Positions 19,740-30,255 are shown, counted from the first letter of the stretch. The stretch: 64,000 nucleotides of DNA from Eremothecium cymbalariae DBVPG#7215 (GCF_000235365.1 NC_016453.1:1178001-1242000); one strand, 5' to 3'. The notes: a model not told the origin generated them from the sequence alone. Program-made: numbers and translations.

Positions 19740-21242
19740 ATGGTAGAAACATTCAATGATGTATCAGAGGGGTTCATGAGGTGGTTGGTGGAATCTGGAG
19801 TGGAAATTTCTCCTAAGGTCAAACTGGTGGATTTCCGCGAACAAGGTCAAAATCGATGCCTCATCGCTGGTGATAAAATATGTAAAGATGAAACTCTTTT
19901 TACTTTACCGACGTCTCTTTTGCTTAATGTTGAGAACAGCGCATTGGTTCAGAAATCGGAGTCGATTAGGCTGTCTTTGCTCACTGAAATTGGCCACTGG
20001 GAGGGTTTAATTATATGCCTATTTTATGAGAGCCATGTATTGAAGGAGAAATCTAAATGGTGGCCATATTTGAGGGTATTTCCCGATCCTTCCCATATGG
20101 ATAATCTTATGTATTGGGAGGATGAGGAACTTGCGAAACTGAAGCCCTCTTTGGTGTTATCGCGAGTCGGGAAGGATTCTGCGAGAGAGATGTATCACAG
20201 GACATTGGACTATGTTAGTGAATGGGGTGTTGATGAGTTAACTAAGATGTCATGGGATTCTTTTGTGCACGTTGCGTCTATAATTATGGCTTATTCATTT
20301 GATTATAGGCTACCCAAGGATACTGATGATGATGACGAAGAAGATGAAAGTGATGATGAGATAGAGGAAGGCGGTACAGTTGAGTCGGATGGCCTCATCA
20401 AAAGCATGGTGGCCCTTGCTGATATGTTGAATTCGGATACGAATTTAGTGAACGCAAATTTGATATATGCGGATGACGTTCTAAAAATGGTTGCCGTCAA
20501 AGATATTGAGCCCCACGAACAGATTTACAACATATACGGTGAATATCCTAACGCAGAGATTTTAAGGCGTTACGGGTATGTTGAATGGACAGGTTCTAAA
20601 TACGATTATGCGGAAATAGAACAAGAAACTATTATTAAAAAAGTATCGGATCACTTAGACGTTACAACTTCTTTTCTTCAAGGCGTTGTTGAGATATTAT
20701 CCAGCCATGACAATTGGATCGAAGAGCTTTTCGACTTTGAGGACGTGATGCTTGAGATTTATGATTGTTATGTCGATGGTACGGTAACTCCTCAAAGTGT
20801 GTTTCTGCTCCAGTTATTATGTACAATAGCTCAAATTCCTGGAATTATGGAATTATCGAAGGATAGTCTTAACGTGCAAGTACGAAAAATGTCTAAAAAG
20901 ATACTTCAGTTATTGGAAGGCGGTCGTATCACTAAAAATACTGCTAGAATATGGGAGCATATAATTGACAGCAAATTGAAAAATTATCCAACAAGTGCGT
21001 TTCTAGATTATCCAGTTAATGGCACCAATCTCAGCGATGACGTTTCTATGCGAAGAAAGCGCATGGCTGAATGCGTCTTAAGGTGCGAGGTGAGGTCATT
21101 TCAAAACTGCGTGAAAGCCCTAGAAAGATCCTACAAGATCATTGAGGATGAAAAGCTGTTAAAGAATGTACTCAAGAGGAAAATAGAGGATCTGGAACAA
21201 AAAACAGTTAAGAAGGTGAAAAGGGATACATTACAACAGTGA
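19740..21242 (+). CDS. RKM4: Ribosomal lysine methyltransferase Rkm4 (SET domain)
   Basis: A 500-residue protein of the Rubisco LSMT-like SET family. S.c. Rkm4 (YDR257C) monomethylates a lysine of ribosomal protein Rpl42. The split SET domain covers residues ~15-270: the N-flank with FTLPTSLLLN, the core with MVALADMLNSDTNLVNA, and the Tyr-containing IYNIYGEYPNAEILRRYGY segment that forms the cofactor and substrate pocket. An acidic Asp/Glu insert lies near residues 195-220. The C-terminal helical substrate-binding domain follows. Position between STI1 and BUB3 agrees with the interleaved S.c. orders (YDR257C; YOR026W-YOR027W). Confidence 0.93.
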   Translation: MVETFNDVSEGFMRWLVESGVEISPKVKLVDFREQGQNRCLIAGDKICKDETLFTLPTSLLLNVENSALVQKSESIRLSLLTEIGHWEGLIICLFYESHVLKEKSKWWPYLRVFPDPSHMDNLMYWEDEELAKLKPSLVLSRVGKDSAREMYHRTLDYVSEWGVDELTKMSWDSFVHVASIIMAYSFDYRLPKDTDDDDEEDESDDEIEEGGTVESDGLIKSMVALADMLNSDTNLVNANLIYADDVLKMVAVKDIEPHEQIYNIYGEYPNAEILRRYGYVEWTGSKYDYAEIEQETIIKKVSDHLDVTTSFLQGVVEILSSHDNWIEELFDFEDVMLEIYDCYVDGTVTPQSVFLLQLLCTIAQIPGIMELSKDSLNVQVRKMSKKILQLLEGGRITKNTARIWEHIIDSKLKNYPTSAFLDYPVNGTNLSDDVSMRRKRMAECVLRCEVRSFQNCVKALERSYKIIEDEKLLKNVLKRKIEDLEQKTVKKVKRDTLQQ

Positions 21243-21281
21243 TAGTGAAAATATATAGATAAAAGTTCCTATATAAATAAT

Positions 21282-22238
21282 CTACGGAGTGGAAGCGTTG
21301 CCTAATATTTTGAGGCAAACTTTACTACTCTGCAAACCTATATCTTCTACTGCAGCGGAAGTTTTAAAGGAGTCGTCACTAACTGCAACAGCTAGCACCT
21401 TCTTGTTGCAGCACATGGCGACTATACTATCATCCAGCTTCGCTAGTTCTTCAGACTTCTTTCTCGTAACTAGATTCCACACAAAAATCTTACCATCAGA
21501 ACCACCTGTATACAACATAGATGTAGTAGGATTGAAGCACATGCAATTGACAGGAGAAACTAACTGCATATCCTTCAAATTTAACCTATGGCACCTAAAG
21601 GCAAACTTGCTTTCATTATCATCAAAAAACTCAACCGCCACGCGCCCATCCACCGAACTTTGAACATATCCCAAATCTTTAGGGATCAGTCTTATACATC
21701 TTGACTGGTATTTCAACCCTGAATCTTTTCGTACTGGCAAACTGCCAATTTCATTCGTATGATACACAAAGATCCCCGCAGTGGTCAGCACCGCAACCTT
21801 GTTTTCCGAACAATCTAAAGACAAAACTTTCCCCGACAGATTCTGATGCACTATAACGGAATTCCTTCGTGTATCAAGAACTATAAAACTGCTATCCCAC
21901 GATCCCACAGTCAGATAATGCCCGTAGCTACCCATAGCCGCAATACCTAACTCGCATGACACGCTGGAAACCGGAACCAGTTTTTCCGACTCCCAATCCA
22001 CCTCCAATATCTCTCCTTGCACACTTCCCACATAACACTTGCTAAACCCTTGGCACATCGCCACACTGGTTAACGCATATTCGTGGCGCAGCCTTCCGAG
22101 TAAACTGTTTTGTTCCCAATCATATAAAGAAACCGTCCCGTCCCAACTCGTCACAATTAACTGGCTCAGCTCATCTCCAACCAAACACATTCCACTAAGG
22201 TAGTCCTTACTTATATCGTTCAATTTAATATAGCTCAT
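21282..22238 (-). CDS. BUB3: Spindle checkpoint WD40 protein Bub3
   Basis: A 318-residue seven-bladed WD40 protein (S.c. 341). Bub3 binds Bub1 and Mad3 and brings them to phosphorylated Spc105 at unattached kinetochores. The N-terminus (MSYIKLNDISKDYLSGMC, then VTSWDGTVSLYDW) has the characteristic SWDG of blade 1, and a second SWDSSFIVLDTR marks blade 3. The late GGSDGKIFVWNL is the blade holding the conserved Gly-Ser-Asp-Gly. It is convergent with RKM4 and divergent from PEX29. Confidence 0.93.
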   Translation of the reverse strand: MSYIKLNDISKDYLSGMCLVGDELSQLIVTSWDGTVSLYDWEQNSLLGRLRHEYALTSVAMCQGFSKCYVGSVQGEILEVDWESEKLVPVSSVSCELGIAAMGSYGHYLTVGSWDSSFIVLDTRRNSVIVHQNLSGKVLSLDCSENKVAVLTTAGIFVYHTNEIGSLPVRKDSGLKYQSRCIRLIPKDLGYVQSSVDGRVAVEFFDDNESKFAFRCHRLNLKDMQLVSPVNCMCFNPTTSMLYTGGSDGKIFVWNLVTRKKSEELAKLDDSIVAMCCNKKVLAVAVSDDSFKTSAAVEDIGLQSSKVCLKILGNASTP

Positions 22239-22420
22239 CGTTCAAATAACTGCGAGCTCATTCAATACCTGGTTCCTCCTTTCTTGTTATATCATGAGAT
22301 CTACTATCATACTTGTTTCCCTATGTAAGCGAGCTTGATTCTATATAAACAAACGCATACAAAACTGCTATTCGGTCCGCACCGCTTTTTGAGGATTCAA
22401 CCGCATTCAACACAATTCAT

Positions 22421-24151
22421 ATGGAGGTTGTTGATACAGTGGCCAATTTCTTTTGGGAAGATAGGGATAGAAAGGTTAGTATCCGAGAAGGGGATAACAA
22501 GAGCACGTCTACGAAGTATAACAACAGGGAGGGTAGTAAGAGCTCGTTTACGTTAGCTATGGATTCACTTTGGGGTCTTAATAGCAAAGATCGAATTGCA
22601 ACAGGTTCCAAGAGTGAGACAAACCAGAATTCGTCGAGCTCGGGAGTACAGGGGCTGCTAATTGATAAGTTGGTTGAAAAGGTTATTAATATGGCTATTC
22701 CCAGCTCGAGCGATATTGAAGGAGGGACTATAGAGACTCGGATGCAGGCGGGGAAGAGTAGGCCAGGGTTGTCTGTACCTATCATGAGTCGAAATTTCAT
22801 TCAATTGAATTCACGATTAAGTTGGCCATTTCGTTTGGTTAATGAATTGATTAGGATTGCGAACTGGGAGAGTCCGGCTTATACTTTATGTATTGCCTTT
22901 TTATTCAGTTTTGTGGTGTTGAAGCCCGTACCCATGTTATCTAGCGTCCCCGTATTTTATATTTTATTTGTGGTTATGGTACCATTCTACATGAGTATTC
23001 ACACTCCTGAGACGTGGGAAGAGTTAGGTCCTTCTAACCCTATTCCTGCTCTTGGACCTCCTTTAAAGAAAGCGGAAATACCAAAGCCGGTTCCAGAGCT
23101 TTCCAAGGAATTCATTTTGAATTTGACGGACTTACAAAACCATATGGTCTTATATGTATTCCTGTATGATTTTTTTGTTGGCATATTCTCCAGGTTTGCA
23201 TTTTTCACCAATGAAAGCATTAGTGCAGCTACTTTTGTAGGTCTGTTTATACTGGCTGTATTCAACATATTGTTTATGGGTACGCTTTCGGAATGGATTC
23301 CATTCAGGTTCTTAATACTAGTATCTGGCTGGTGCATCATTACGCTGTCGCATCCTAGTTTAAGACACCGATTTCTTGATTACTTCTATTCAGAAGAAAC
23401 ACGTTTACGATTATTGACGCTAACGGATCAATTTGAAAGGATAGTTGACAAACATTGGGATTATTACGAACCAAACGAAAGAAGACAAGCAGCCATTTTT
23501 GAGGTGCAGATGTTTAATGAACGTGCCAAGGCATGGGAGCTAGCTGGTTACTCCCAGGATGACTATACTTTGCTATCCAAGTTAAGGATAGCCGAAATGT
23601 CTATTGATAGTGCAACATTATCTCTAGATGACGTGAAGGCCCCACAAGACTGGGAATGGATCGAAAAATACGATTGGGTTCTTGACCTAGCACCAAAGAA
23701 ATGGGTGGTCCAAGGGTTCGTACAGTATGTGGATATCGATCTTGAAACGAAATGGGTGTATGATATAAATTTTGATGGTAGCAGAGGTCAATATAGAAGG
23801 CGGAGATGGATTAGGATTTGTACAAGAAAGAGACATACAGATAATTCAAAACAGGGAGATGTGAGTGATGAAGAAGACGAAGACGGCTTAGAATTTGTGG
23901 ATTTTAATGGCTACACAGGGGTATCCCAAAACTCTTTGCATGGTTCTACAAGGAGTAATGCGACGAATGACGCTTCAGATCTTATTTTGACTGAGAAACG
24001 GAACTTACAAGTCTCTCCTTCCCGCAGCAACGCATCTCCACTAAATTCAATAGGCATTACTGGTGCACCAAGTTTCAACTCAGCTCAATCACCGGAAGAA
24101 GGCTCTAAAGCAGTAAAGAGTTTAACAGGGTTTTTTAATATTCATAGTTAG
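22421..24151 (+). CDS. PEX29: Peroxisomal/ER membrane protein Pex29 (Pex24/dysferlin-domain family)
   Basis: A 576-residue member of the Pex23/Pex24 family that controls peroxisome number at ER-peroxisome contacts. After ~145 hydrophilic residues there are hydrophobic segments at about 150-195 and 235-315, then a dysferlin-like domain (DWEWIEKYDW, WVYDINF, RRRRWIRIC). The tail is acidic and Ser-rich. Pex28 is the close alternative. Pex29 is preferred because the gene lies next to SNM1 and SNF1 with the S.c. relative orientations (YDR479C, YDR478W, YDR477W). Confidence 0.85.
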   Translation: MEVVDTVANFFWEDRDRKVSIREGDNKSTSTKYNNREGSKSSFTLAMDSLWGLNSKDRIATGSKSETNQNSSSSGVQGLLIDKLVEKVINMAIPSSSDIEGGTIETRMQAGKSRPGLSVPIMSRNFIQLNSRLSWPFRLVNELIRIANWESPAYTLCIAFLFSFVVLKPVPMLSSVPVFYILFVVMVPFYMSIHTPETWEELGPSNPIPALGPPLKKAEIPKPVPELSKEFILNLTDLQNHMVLYVFLYDFFVGIFSRFAFFTNESISAATFVGLFILAVFNILFMGTLSEWIPFRFLILVSGWCIITLSHPSLRHRFLDYFYSEETRLRLLTLTDQFERIVDKHWDYYEPNERRQAAIFEVQMFNERAKAWELAGYSQDDYTLLSKLRIAEMSIDSATLSLDDVKAPQDWEWIEKYDWVLDLAPKKWVVQGFVQYVDIDLETKWVYDINFDGSRGQYRRRRWIRICTRKRHTDNSKQGDVSDEEDEDGLEFVDFNGYTGVSQNSLHGSTRSNATNDASDLILTEKRNLQVSPSRSNASPLNSIGITGAPSFNSAQSPEEGSKAVKSLTGFFNIHS

Positions 24152-24269
24152 AATGGTGCTAATATTATTATAATTAACATTTACATAGCCTTTGGGACTT
24201 TCTTCGGCTCGAAACTTTGTTTTAATAAACGACAGTGGTATATATTGATGGAGAAAACTCTACACTTAT

Positions 24270-24821
24270 TTACTTCTGAAGGAAGTCCGAGAGACTTAAC
24301 GTTATTTTATTTTTACTATCTGTCTGTTGTTTTTTAACCGCAAGTACGTTAATCAACGAGTTCTTTTTCCTCTTTTTAGCTCTATGCCTACCTGTACTTT
24401 TCTTATTTACGCTCACAAGGTTGGAAGTAGTCTCTTTAGAACGAAAGTTCGAGAACTCCACCATCTCTACTTCCTTAGAAGTTTTTACTTCAATTGATAA
24501 TGGAAATTCCTTCTTATGACCACATTGAAGACAATCATACACTAATATTCGTTCAATAGAATCAGCTGATTCTATATTTTGAACTTTTGATGCCAATGTA
24601 TATCCTGATACATATATGACTCCACAAGACCCGCAGAACTTTCGATCTCCCTCTATTATAGAATTAGGAAGCACTAGTCTATTTCTTTTGACCGCATTAT
24701 AAAAACTTTTTAAATAAAGACCAGATAATTGTGGTGTTCCGACATTTAGAACTTTATGCAGAATATTGTATTTATGACGGATATGGATGTCCCTAAACCT
24801 TTCTTTATCCAGTTTATTCAT
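24270..24821 (-). CDS. SNM1: RNase MRP subunit Snm1
   Basis: A 183-residue basic protein (S.c. 198). Snm1 is specific to RNase MRP, which cuts the A3 site of pre-rRNA. The diagnostic part is a zinc-binding pair, FCGSCGVIY near residue 63 and CLQCGHK near residue 97, preceded by a helical N-terminus (YNILHKVLNVGTPQLS) typical of the Rpr2/Snm1/Rpp21 family. The C-terminal third is Lys/Arg-rich (HRAKKRKKN). It is convergent with PEX29 and next to SNF1 apart from HST3, which comes from the other duplicate block. Confidence 0.85.
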   Translation of the reverse strand: MNKLDKERFRDIHIRHKYNILHKVLNVGTPQLSGLYLKSFYNAVKRNRLVLPNSIIEGDRKFCGSCGVIYVSGYTLASKVQNIESADSIERILVYDCLQCGHKKEFPLSIEVKTSKEVEMVEFSNFRSKETTSNLVSVNKKSTGRHRAKKRKKNSLINVLAVKKQQTDSKNKITLSLSDFLQK

Positions 24822-25103
24822 CGAACTGATATATTTGTATTAGCTTAAAGTAGACTTTATGTGTTGAGATGTACTTCAAAGTCAGCTGTTATATGACATT
24901 TCTCGATGGACACTATATACACCCACACACCCATTATAGCCAATAATAGAAGAATAGAAATGATATTATAGATATATAATATTATATTAACTAGAGATAT
25001 GGTAAACTATAAAGAATGCAGTTAAGATATGTGCAAGCATTTATAATATAAAGGATCGTAAACTGAGAAAAATACTATTTTCCTTGCTATGTTACATATA
25101 TGA

Positions 25104-26681
25104 TTATGAGTTGTTTCTGATTGCAGTTAAATGTTGCTGAGTTTCATCGAGTTCTGTTGGTATTTCTGAGAATTCATTAAGTATCCCTGCTGTCGACAAA
25201 TGCATTCGCTTAGGGGATCGATGGTTTTGTGTTTTAAAACTGTTTTCAAGTAAATCACTGTGGGAAAGCTCACTCAATTTCTCGTATTCTCTATCATCTT
25301 TAACCAGCTTCATGAAGACTTTATTGCATGATATGCCACTTGTATTTACATCCATCTGAGGCCCCCGTAATATGTCAGTGTCCGCTGGTTCGATAACTAC
25401 CGATTTTAAGCCGTCAATTTCAAGAGGAGCAATATTAATAGATCCATGTTTTCTCTTAGTTGGAGATGGCGTAGTTGGAGGTGTATTTGGTGTCTGCTTC
25501 GTTTCTAACTCTACACTTTGTAACTGTTTCTTTTCCTCACGTTGCTTCTTTCTTAGTTCACTTGCCTCTCTTTTCAGCTGTCTTAGTTTATCCACCTGTT
25601 GTTGAGACAAGAAAAACTCAGGAATTCTTTTCTTTAGATCAGAAACCCATTCGTCACAATCGGAAACAAGCTGATAGTCAATTATACCATGCCAATTACA
25701 ATCACCAATATTTGTGTTATTAATAAGAAGTACAATGCCCGACCGCTCATGAACTTGTTTACTAATGCTTTTGACCAATTTCTTCACCCCATCTACCTTC
25801 AAACTCGTGCCCATTATAATCAATAAATCTGGTTTCCCCTTAGCTATATCCATATTCAAGCCGTGAGTAATGAGTTCACAACTAGGATGATTTTCACCAT
25901 AAAGCACAATATTGGGTCTTAAAATACCTACATTATTTCTTAACCGCTTGCCCTGGCTTGTTCTCTGCTGATTAAACTCATGACAGCGCGGACAGGGTGG
26001 CAACGCGCCATTCTTTAGAATGCGCTTCCAAGATCTTGACCAATTGAAAGCTTTGAAGCATTGTGTACATGACAATGAATTTAAATCCCCATGCAACTGC
26101 ACAACATCAAAGCTCTTCCACTGAGAATTAAAAGAGGAAGATTGATCCAGATTCCTGGACATCTCAAGACCTAACTGTTCCTCTAGACCATCAATATTTT
26201 GTGTGTAACAACGTAGCAACCGCTTCTTATTCTTTAAATGTGCAATAAACTCATGAGTCCGAGTTGGCTTAGCCATTATGGTACTGGAATGCAACGAATC
26301 CATAAAAGTAGCAAAGACACTGATCTTTTCCTCCTCTTGAAACAATGAAATATCAAACATATCCTGTCCTGATCGAATCTGCACATCTGGATACTTCTTC
26401 TTAACCAAACTGTAGAGTCCATCAGAAGACCTAAAATCAGGGATACCTGCGTTGCACGATATCCCTGCCCCTGTAAGAACCATCACTTTCCGCGATTTAT
26501 TGATCTGCTTACTTATCATCTGCAACAATTCCTCATTACCGTCAACACTATCCCCCCCACTATCCAAAGTTATATGTTTTAACCTCTCCGTTTGTAGTTG
26601 TGGTTTAGGGGATGCACGCTTTTCCAATACACTCGGTAACACATCGTTAAACGATTCTTGGCTTCGAATTAAACTAGGCAT
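25104..26681 (-). CDS. HST3: NAD-dependent histone deacetylase Hst3
   Basis: A sirtuin of 525 residues (S.c. Hst3 447). Hst3 and Hst4 remove acetyl from histone H3 Lys56 and so protect genome stability. The sirtuin core covers residues ~50-330: GAGISCNAGIPDFRSSDGLY (NAD pocket), TQNIDGLE, the catalytic His in LHGDL, and a zinc module CTQC plus CPRC. The C-terminal ~190 residues are a Glu/Lys-rich coil and a Ser/Thr/Pro tail. Hst3 rather than Hst4 is indicated by position: YOR025W neighbours BUB3 (YOR026W). Confidence 0.9.
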   Translation of the reverse strand: MPSLIRSQESFNDVLPSVLEKRASPKPQLQTERLKHITLDSGGDSVDGNEELLQMISKQINKSRKVMVLTGAGISCNAGIPDFRSSDGLYSLVKKKYPDVQIRSGQDMFDISLFQEEEKISVFATFMDSLHSSTIMAKPTRTHEFIAHLKNKKRLLRCYTQNIDGLEEQLGLEMSRNLDQSSSFNSQWKSFDVVQLHGDLNSLSCTQCFKAFNWSRSWKRILKNGALPPCPRCHEFNQQRTSQGKRLRNNVGILRPNIVLYGENHPSCELITHGLNMDIAKGKPDLLIIMGTSLKVDGVKKLVKSISKQVHERSGIVLLINNTNIGDCNWHGIIDYQLVSDCDEWVSDLKKRIPEFFLSQQQVDKLRQLKREASELRKKQREEKKQLQSVELETKQTPNTPPTTPSPTKRKHGSINIAPLEIDGLKSVVIEPADTDILRGPQMDVNTSGISCNKVFMKLVKDDREYEKLSELSHSDLLENSFKTQNHRSPKRMHLSTAGILNEFSEIPTELDETQQHLTAIRNNS

Positions 26682-27101
26682 CCGCTAAAATGTCACTACA
26701 ACCACTACGCCCACAAAGCCTATAGCTATTACACACAGTACCCAAATAAACTGTTTGATCTCCTGAATAAGTGTTTGATTTTTTGATGCCTAAAAATTTT
26801 GTTGCTGTTTCTGTTGATAGTTGGCTCTTAGCCTAACTAGGAAAGAAATCAATTGATTAAATAATCCTAGCTTTGAAAGAAAATGATCTGCAGCGAAATG
26901 TCCAAATGAACTAGCTCATGATGAGCAGAAAGAAGTAAGGAGAAGGTGCATAGGGGTCCAAGAGTGGTGGTCCTTTAGATGGACACCGGTATGGAGAGAA
27001 TGTTACAAATAGATTAGCAAAAAAAAGACAACAATTTAATGAAATTGAAGAATTTTTTTGCAGACAAAACATATAATTAATGGTATAGACAGAGAGATGT
27101 A
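26682..27101. other. Intergenic region between SNF1 and HST3
   Basis: About 420 AT-rich bases hold the SNF1 3' end and the HST3 promoter. No gene, repeat or clear regulatory site was recognised. Confidence 0.5.
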
Positions 27102-28943
27102 TTAGCCACTTTGACTGTTGACAGCTAGCTCCATGATTAACCTTGTTGTTAGATGAAGGAAAGGGTATGCTGAGAAGGTGCTCATTTCGTCTTCTGTTGA
27201 GGAGGATGTCATTTGCTGGCCTGTGCTTGATTCCCAGCCGTCAAACTTGAAGTCTACCAAGTAGTTGTTAGTTTCGATCTGGAATAATTGTATGACCATT
27301 TTCATGAGGTCGGGGATTCTTTCGTGGTTATGGTTGCCGACGTTGTATTTCCAGCGGACCCTGATGGTCCAAAGGTCTTCTTCGCATGGTTTTGCCCATT
27401 CGGCGCCCAAGTTTTTAAGAGCAATATATATTTCACCCATAACGTCGAGCGGGTAAGAACGGGATCGTATACCGAAATGCCACCTTGTCTTGGATTTCTT
27501 GCTGCTGAGTGGCGAGATTTTAACGGCTGCTGGGGAACCTTGTGCAATCATGTTTGCTCTGTGAATCTGTGGCAAGGAACTTGGAAGGATAGCGATAGTG
27601 CTGTCCTCATCTTGCTGCTCAGAATAGGCAAGTTGGTAGGTCCTCTGTTGGGCCGCAATCTTTTTTATATGTTGATTCGTCTGCATACCACGAGGGCCAA
27701 TGCCAGATGTAGGTGTTTGTGAAGTGTTGATGCCCAGTTGAGATCCTTGGGGCTCAAAAGTTGGTGGTGATTGAGATAAAAATGTGCCCAACTGGTCTGA
27801 TTTTTGCTTGTTAGATTTCAAATCATCAATCAATGATTTGTTTTCCTTAATCAGCATATAAGCGTCCCTGATTTCAGCGATGCTAGGGTCAGAATCATTT
27901 GCATTCTCTAAAGCTTCATAAATTTCGTCGCGATCATAGCTCATTGTCTTGGCCAAAATAGCAACCAGGGATTCATCAATTTCTTCATCTTCTCCATCCC
28001 GCTTTCCACTTCCATCCGTCTTGAGATCTACAGGAATCAAATAATCCGGTAAATCTACCTTAAACCATTGGTCCTCCATTATTTCATGTATCGTTATTCT
28101 GTTCAAAGGATTGACGATTAACATCTTCTTAATCAAGTTGGCAGCACCTGGAGACAAAAACTTCGGAATACTGTATACGCCGTTACTGATATTCTTAAAC
28201 AACACCGGAATGCTCTCATCATCAAATGGCAATCTCCGGCATAGCATCACGTATAAAATAACCCCAGAAGACCACACATCTACTTCCGGACCCGCATACA
28301 ACTTCCCGCTGATAACTTCTGGAGCGGCGTAATTCGGAGAGCCACATGACGTCTTCAAGAAATTACCATCAGTCATAATATTTGATAACCCAAAATCTGC
28401 AATCTTAACATTTAAGTGCTCATCTAGCAACAAATTCTCCGGTTTCAAATCCCTGTGCACAATCTTGTGTCTATGACAATATTCCACAGCACTTATGATT
28501 TGCTGAAAGAACCTCCTAGCCTCGTTCTCTGACATCTTGTCCCTCTGAACTATATAATCAAACAATTCATTGCCTGCATATTCAATCACCATGATTATTT
28601 CATCCTTGGACTTAATGACATCATATAACTTAATAATGTGTGGGTGCCGTAATAGCCTCAAATATGAGATCTCACGTTCAATCCTGCCCTGCATATCACT
28701 CTTGGCCAAAACTTTCTTGTTGATAATCTTCAATGCCACCTTCTGGCTCGTGGAAACATGGTACGCTAACTTCACCTTACCAAAAGACCCTTCACCCAGT
28801 GTTTTTATCACCTGATACTTACCTATTCTCTGCCCCGCAGGGTGTGACGTACCTTGTCGTTGATGATGGTGGTGCCCATGGTGGTGATGGCGCCCACTAC
28901 CTTGTCCCTGTTGCTGCTGTTGCTGCTGATATGCTCCCGACAT
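27102..28943 (-). CDS. SNF1: AMP-activated protein kinase catalytic subunit Snf1
   Basis: A 613-residue Ser/Thr kinase (S.c. 633), catalytic subunit of the yeast AMPK that releases glucose repression. A Gln run (residues 6-12) is followed by a His-rich tract (~19-27), like the S.c. poly-His. The kinase domain spans ~42-295: glycine loop GEGSFGKV, Lys72, catalytic HRDLKPEN (Asp165), DFGLSN and the activation-loop Thr198 in LKTSCGSPNY, the site phosphorylated by Sak1/Tos3/Elm1 in S.c. An auto-inhibitory UBA-like region (~335-380) and the C-terminal Snf4/beta-binding domain (SRSYPLDVMGEIYIALKNLG onwards) complete it. Confidence 0.98.
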   Translation of the reverse strand: MSGAYQQQQQQQGQGSGRHHHHGHHHHQRQGTSHPAGQRIGKYQVIKTLGEGSFGKVKLAYHVSTSQKVALKIINKKVLAKSDMQGRIEREISYLRLLRHPHIIKLYDVIKSKDEIIMVIEYAGNELFDYIVQRDKMSENEARRFFQQIISAVEYCHRHKIVHRDLKPENLLLDEHLNVKIADFGLSNIMTDGNFLKTSCGSPNYAAPEVISGKLYAGPEVDVWSSGVILYVMLCRRLPFDDESIPVLFKNISNGVYSIPKFLSPGAANLIKKMLIVNPLNRITIHEIMEDQWFKVDLPDYLIPVDLKTDGSGKRDGEDEEIDESLVAILAKTMSYDRDEIYEALENANDSDPSIAEIRDAYMLIKENKSLIDDLKSNKQKSDQLGTFLSQSPPTFEPQGSQLGINTSQTPTSGIGPRGMQTNQHIKKIAAQQRTYQLAYSEQQDEDSTIAILPSSLPQIHRANMIAQGSPAAVKISPLSSKKSKTRWHFGIRSRSYPLDVMGEIYIALKNLGAEWAKPCEEDLWTIRVRWKYNVGNHNHERIPDLMKMVIQLFQIETNNYLVDFKFDGWESSTGQQMTSSSTEDEMSTFSAYPFLHLTTRLIMELAVNSQSG

Positions 28944-29601
28944 AACTCTTCAGTTTCTAACTCTAGTATTCTCGATTTTTGGCAGTGCCAGTAATAATAG
29001 TGGCACGAATGCTTTTCTAGATAGTGTTGCAAATGGTTATCTGGAGGTCTCACAGCTCAGCAAAGTTACCTAAAACTCACAAGTCACTGCGAATAATCTG
29101 ACAGTACGAACCAGACTGTTTATATTATCGATCCTACAACGCTGAAAAACCAAACTTCAGCCTTAGATGTGGAGTAAACACTTCTTGTCTTGAGCTATTA
29201 GAGGTTTGCAGCTACCGTCTGGGACTGATTTCTCAAAAAATGCCGTTTGCGCTTGCCCAACAAGATCCGGGTAACGCTGAAATGAATCTGAAGCGTCGCT
29301 AAGAACGTTGGGTGAGGGTGTTGAAGTCAGTTGCAGGATTCGCGGGCACGAGGGGATCCAGAGGGTGTTAAAGGATGTTGAGAAGGGTTATATGCAACTG
29401 GTGGTTGAATTGAGTTGTTCGCTGTATCAAATTTTGGGACGGGTGGAGTTTTGTGTGTGTTCAACAATATCGTGATGGTTTCCGGAATTTTGGTAAGGTT
29501 ACTTACTAATGGTAGAAATTGGTTGTTCATTTCAATTGTAATCACACCATCGGTGGGGAGCAAAGCGTAATATCAATAGGTTATCCAGTTGTTTGTTCGC
29601 T
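28944..29601. promoter_or_regulatory. Divergent promoter region SNF1 / YDR476C with Reb1-type site
   Basis: This 658-base divergent region carries CCGGGTAA at 29,267-29,274, a match to the Reb1 site, about 325 bases from each start codon, fitting a shared nucleosome-depleted centre. A minus-strand open frame with an ATG at 29,530 (67 codons, to 29,327) lies inside; it has no recognisable family and is discussed as a finding only. Confidence 0.45.
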
Positions 29602-30255
29602 ATGTCAGAAGCTTTACAACAACGTATCATTGCACATATGAACAAGGAACATCAGTTGGCCCTTGAAGATTACCTTGTGATTTACGGTAATGTTCCTGTA
29701 ACCAGAAAGATTAGGTCAATCAGGATGAAAAGAATAGAGAAGGATTATATGGTAATCGAATTTGATCATACAGACGTGGATTTTGAAGTTGAGAAGACCA
29801 TTATTTTTGAGCCTGCTCTAGAGGATTGGAGCGAAGCGCGGGATAGGTTAGTGACTATGGCCAAGGAAGCGGCCGCACGCAGAGGTCTTTCACATAAACA
29901 GATCGCACAGTTTTCTCCGCCATCCCTAGCGGGATGGCTATTAATTGCAGTGGTCTATACTCCAATACTGTGTTATTATAAGAAAAATTGGTTTTCTTGG
30001 ATATCACTACCGGAATCGCTGCAGTTTTTGTTCTGGGACTCAACACTGCTTTCTATCATTGTTGCAGTGCTCGCATGTCATAGTCTTGAGTGCCTGTTTC
30101 TCCTCAGAGGAAGATTGAACTTTTACAGAGTGCCCACTGACTACATGGTTGAGTGGTACATATCTGGTTTGGTCGAGGGCTATCCTGCGATAAAGCGATT
30201 TGACGATCTAATTAACAAAGCGAACTTACAACCTGGTTCTGCTAAAACTATGTAA
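29602..30255 (+). CDS. YDR476C-like membrane protein of unknown function (DUF2470 type)
   Basis: A 217-residue protein. The N-terminal ~85 residues (QQRIIAHMNKEHQLALEDYLVIYG) match the DUF2470 / heme-utilisation-like fold, whose HMNxxH element is conspicuous. Two hydrophobic segments follow, near residues 110-127 and 143-165, so the protein is probably membrane-bound; S.c. YDR476C is reported in the endoplasmic reticulum. The ATG at 29,602 is chosen; the frame is open slightly further upstream only through a TTG. Location next to SNF1 supports orthology to YDR476C. No biochemical role is known to me. Confidence 0.82.
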   Translation: MSEALQQRIIAHMNKEHQLALEDYLVIYGNVPVTRKIRSIRMKRIEKDYMVIEFDHTDVDFEVEKTIIFEPALEDWSEARDRLVTMAKEAAARRGLSHKQIAQFSPPSLAGWLLIAVVYTPILCYYKKNWFSWISLPESLQFLFWDSTLLSIIVAVLACHSLECLFLLRGRLNFYRVPTDYMVEWYISGLVEGYPAIKRFDDLINKANLQPGSAKTM

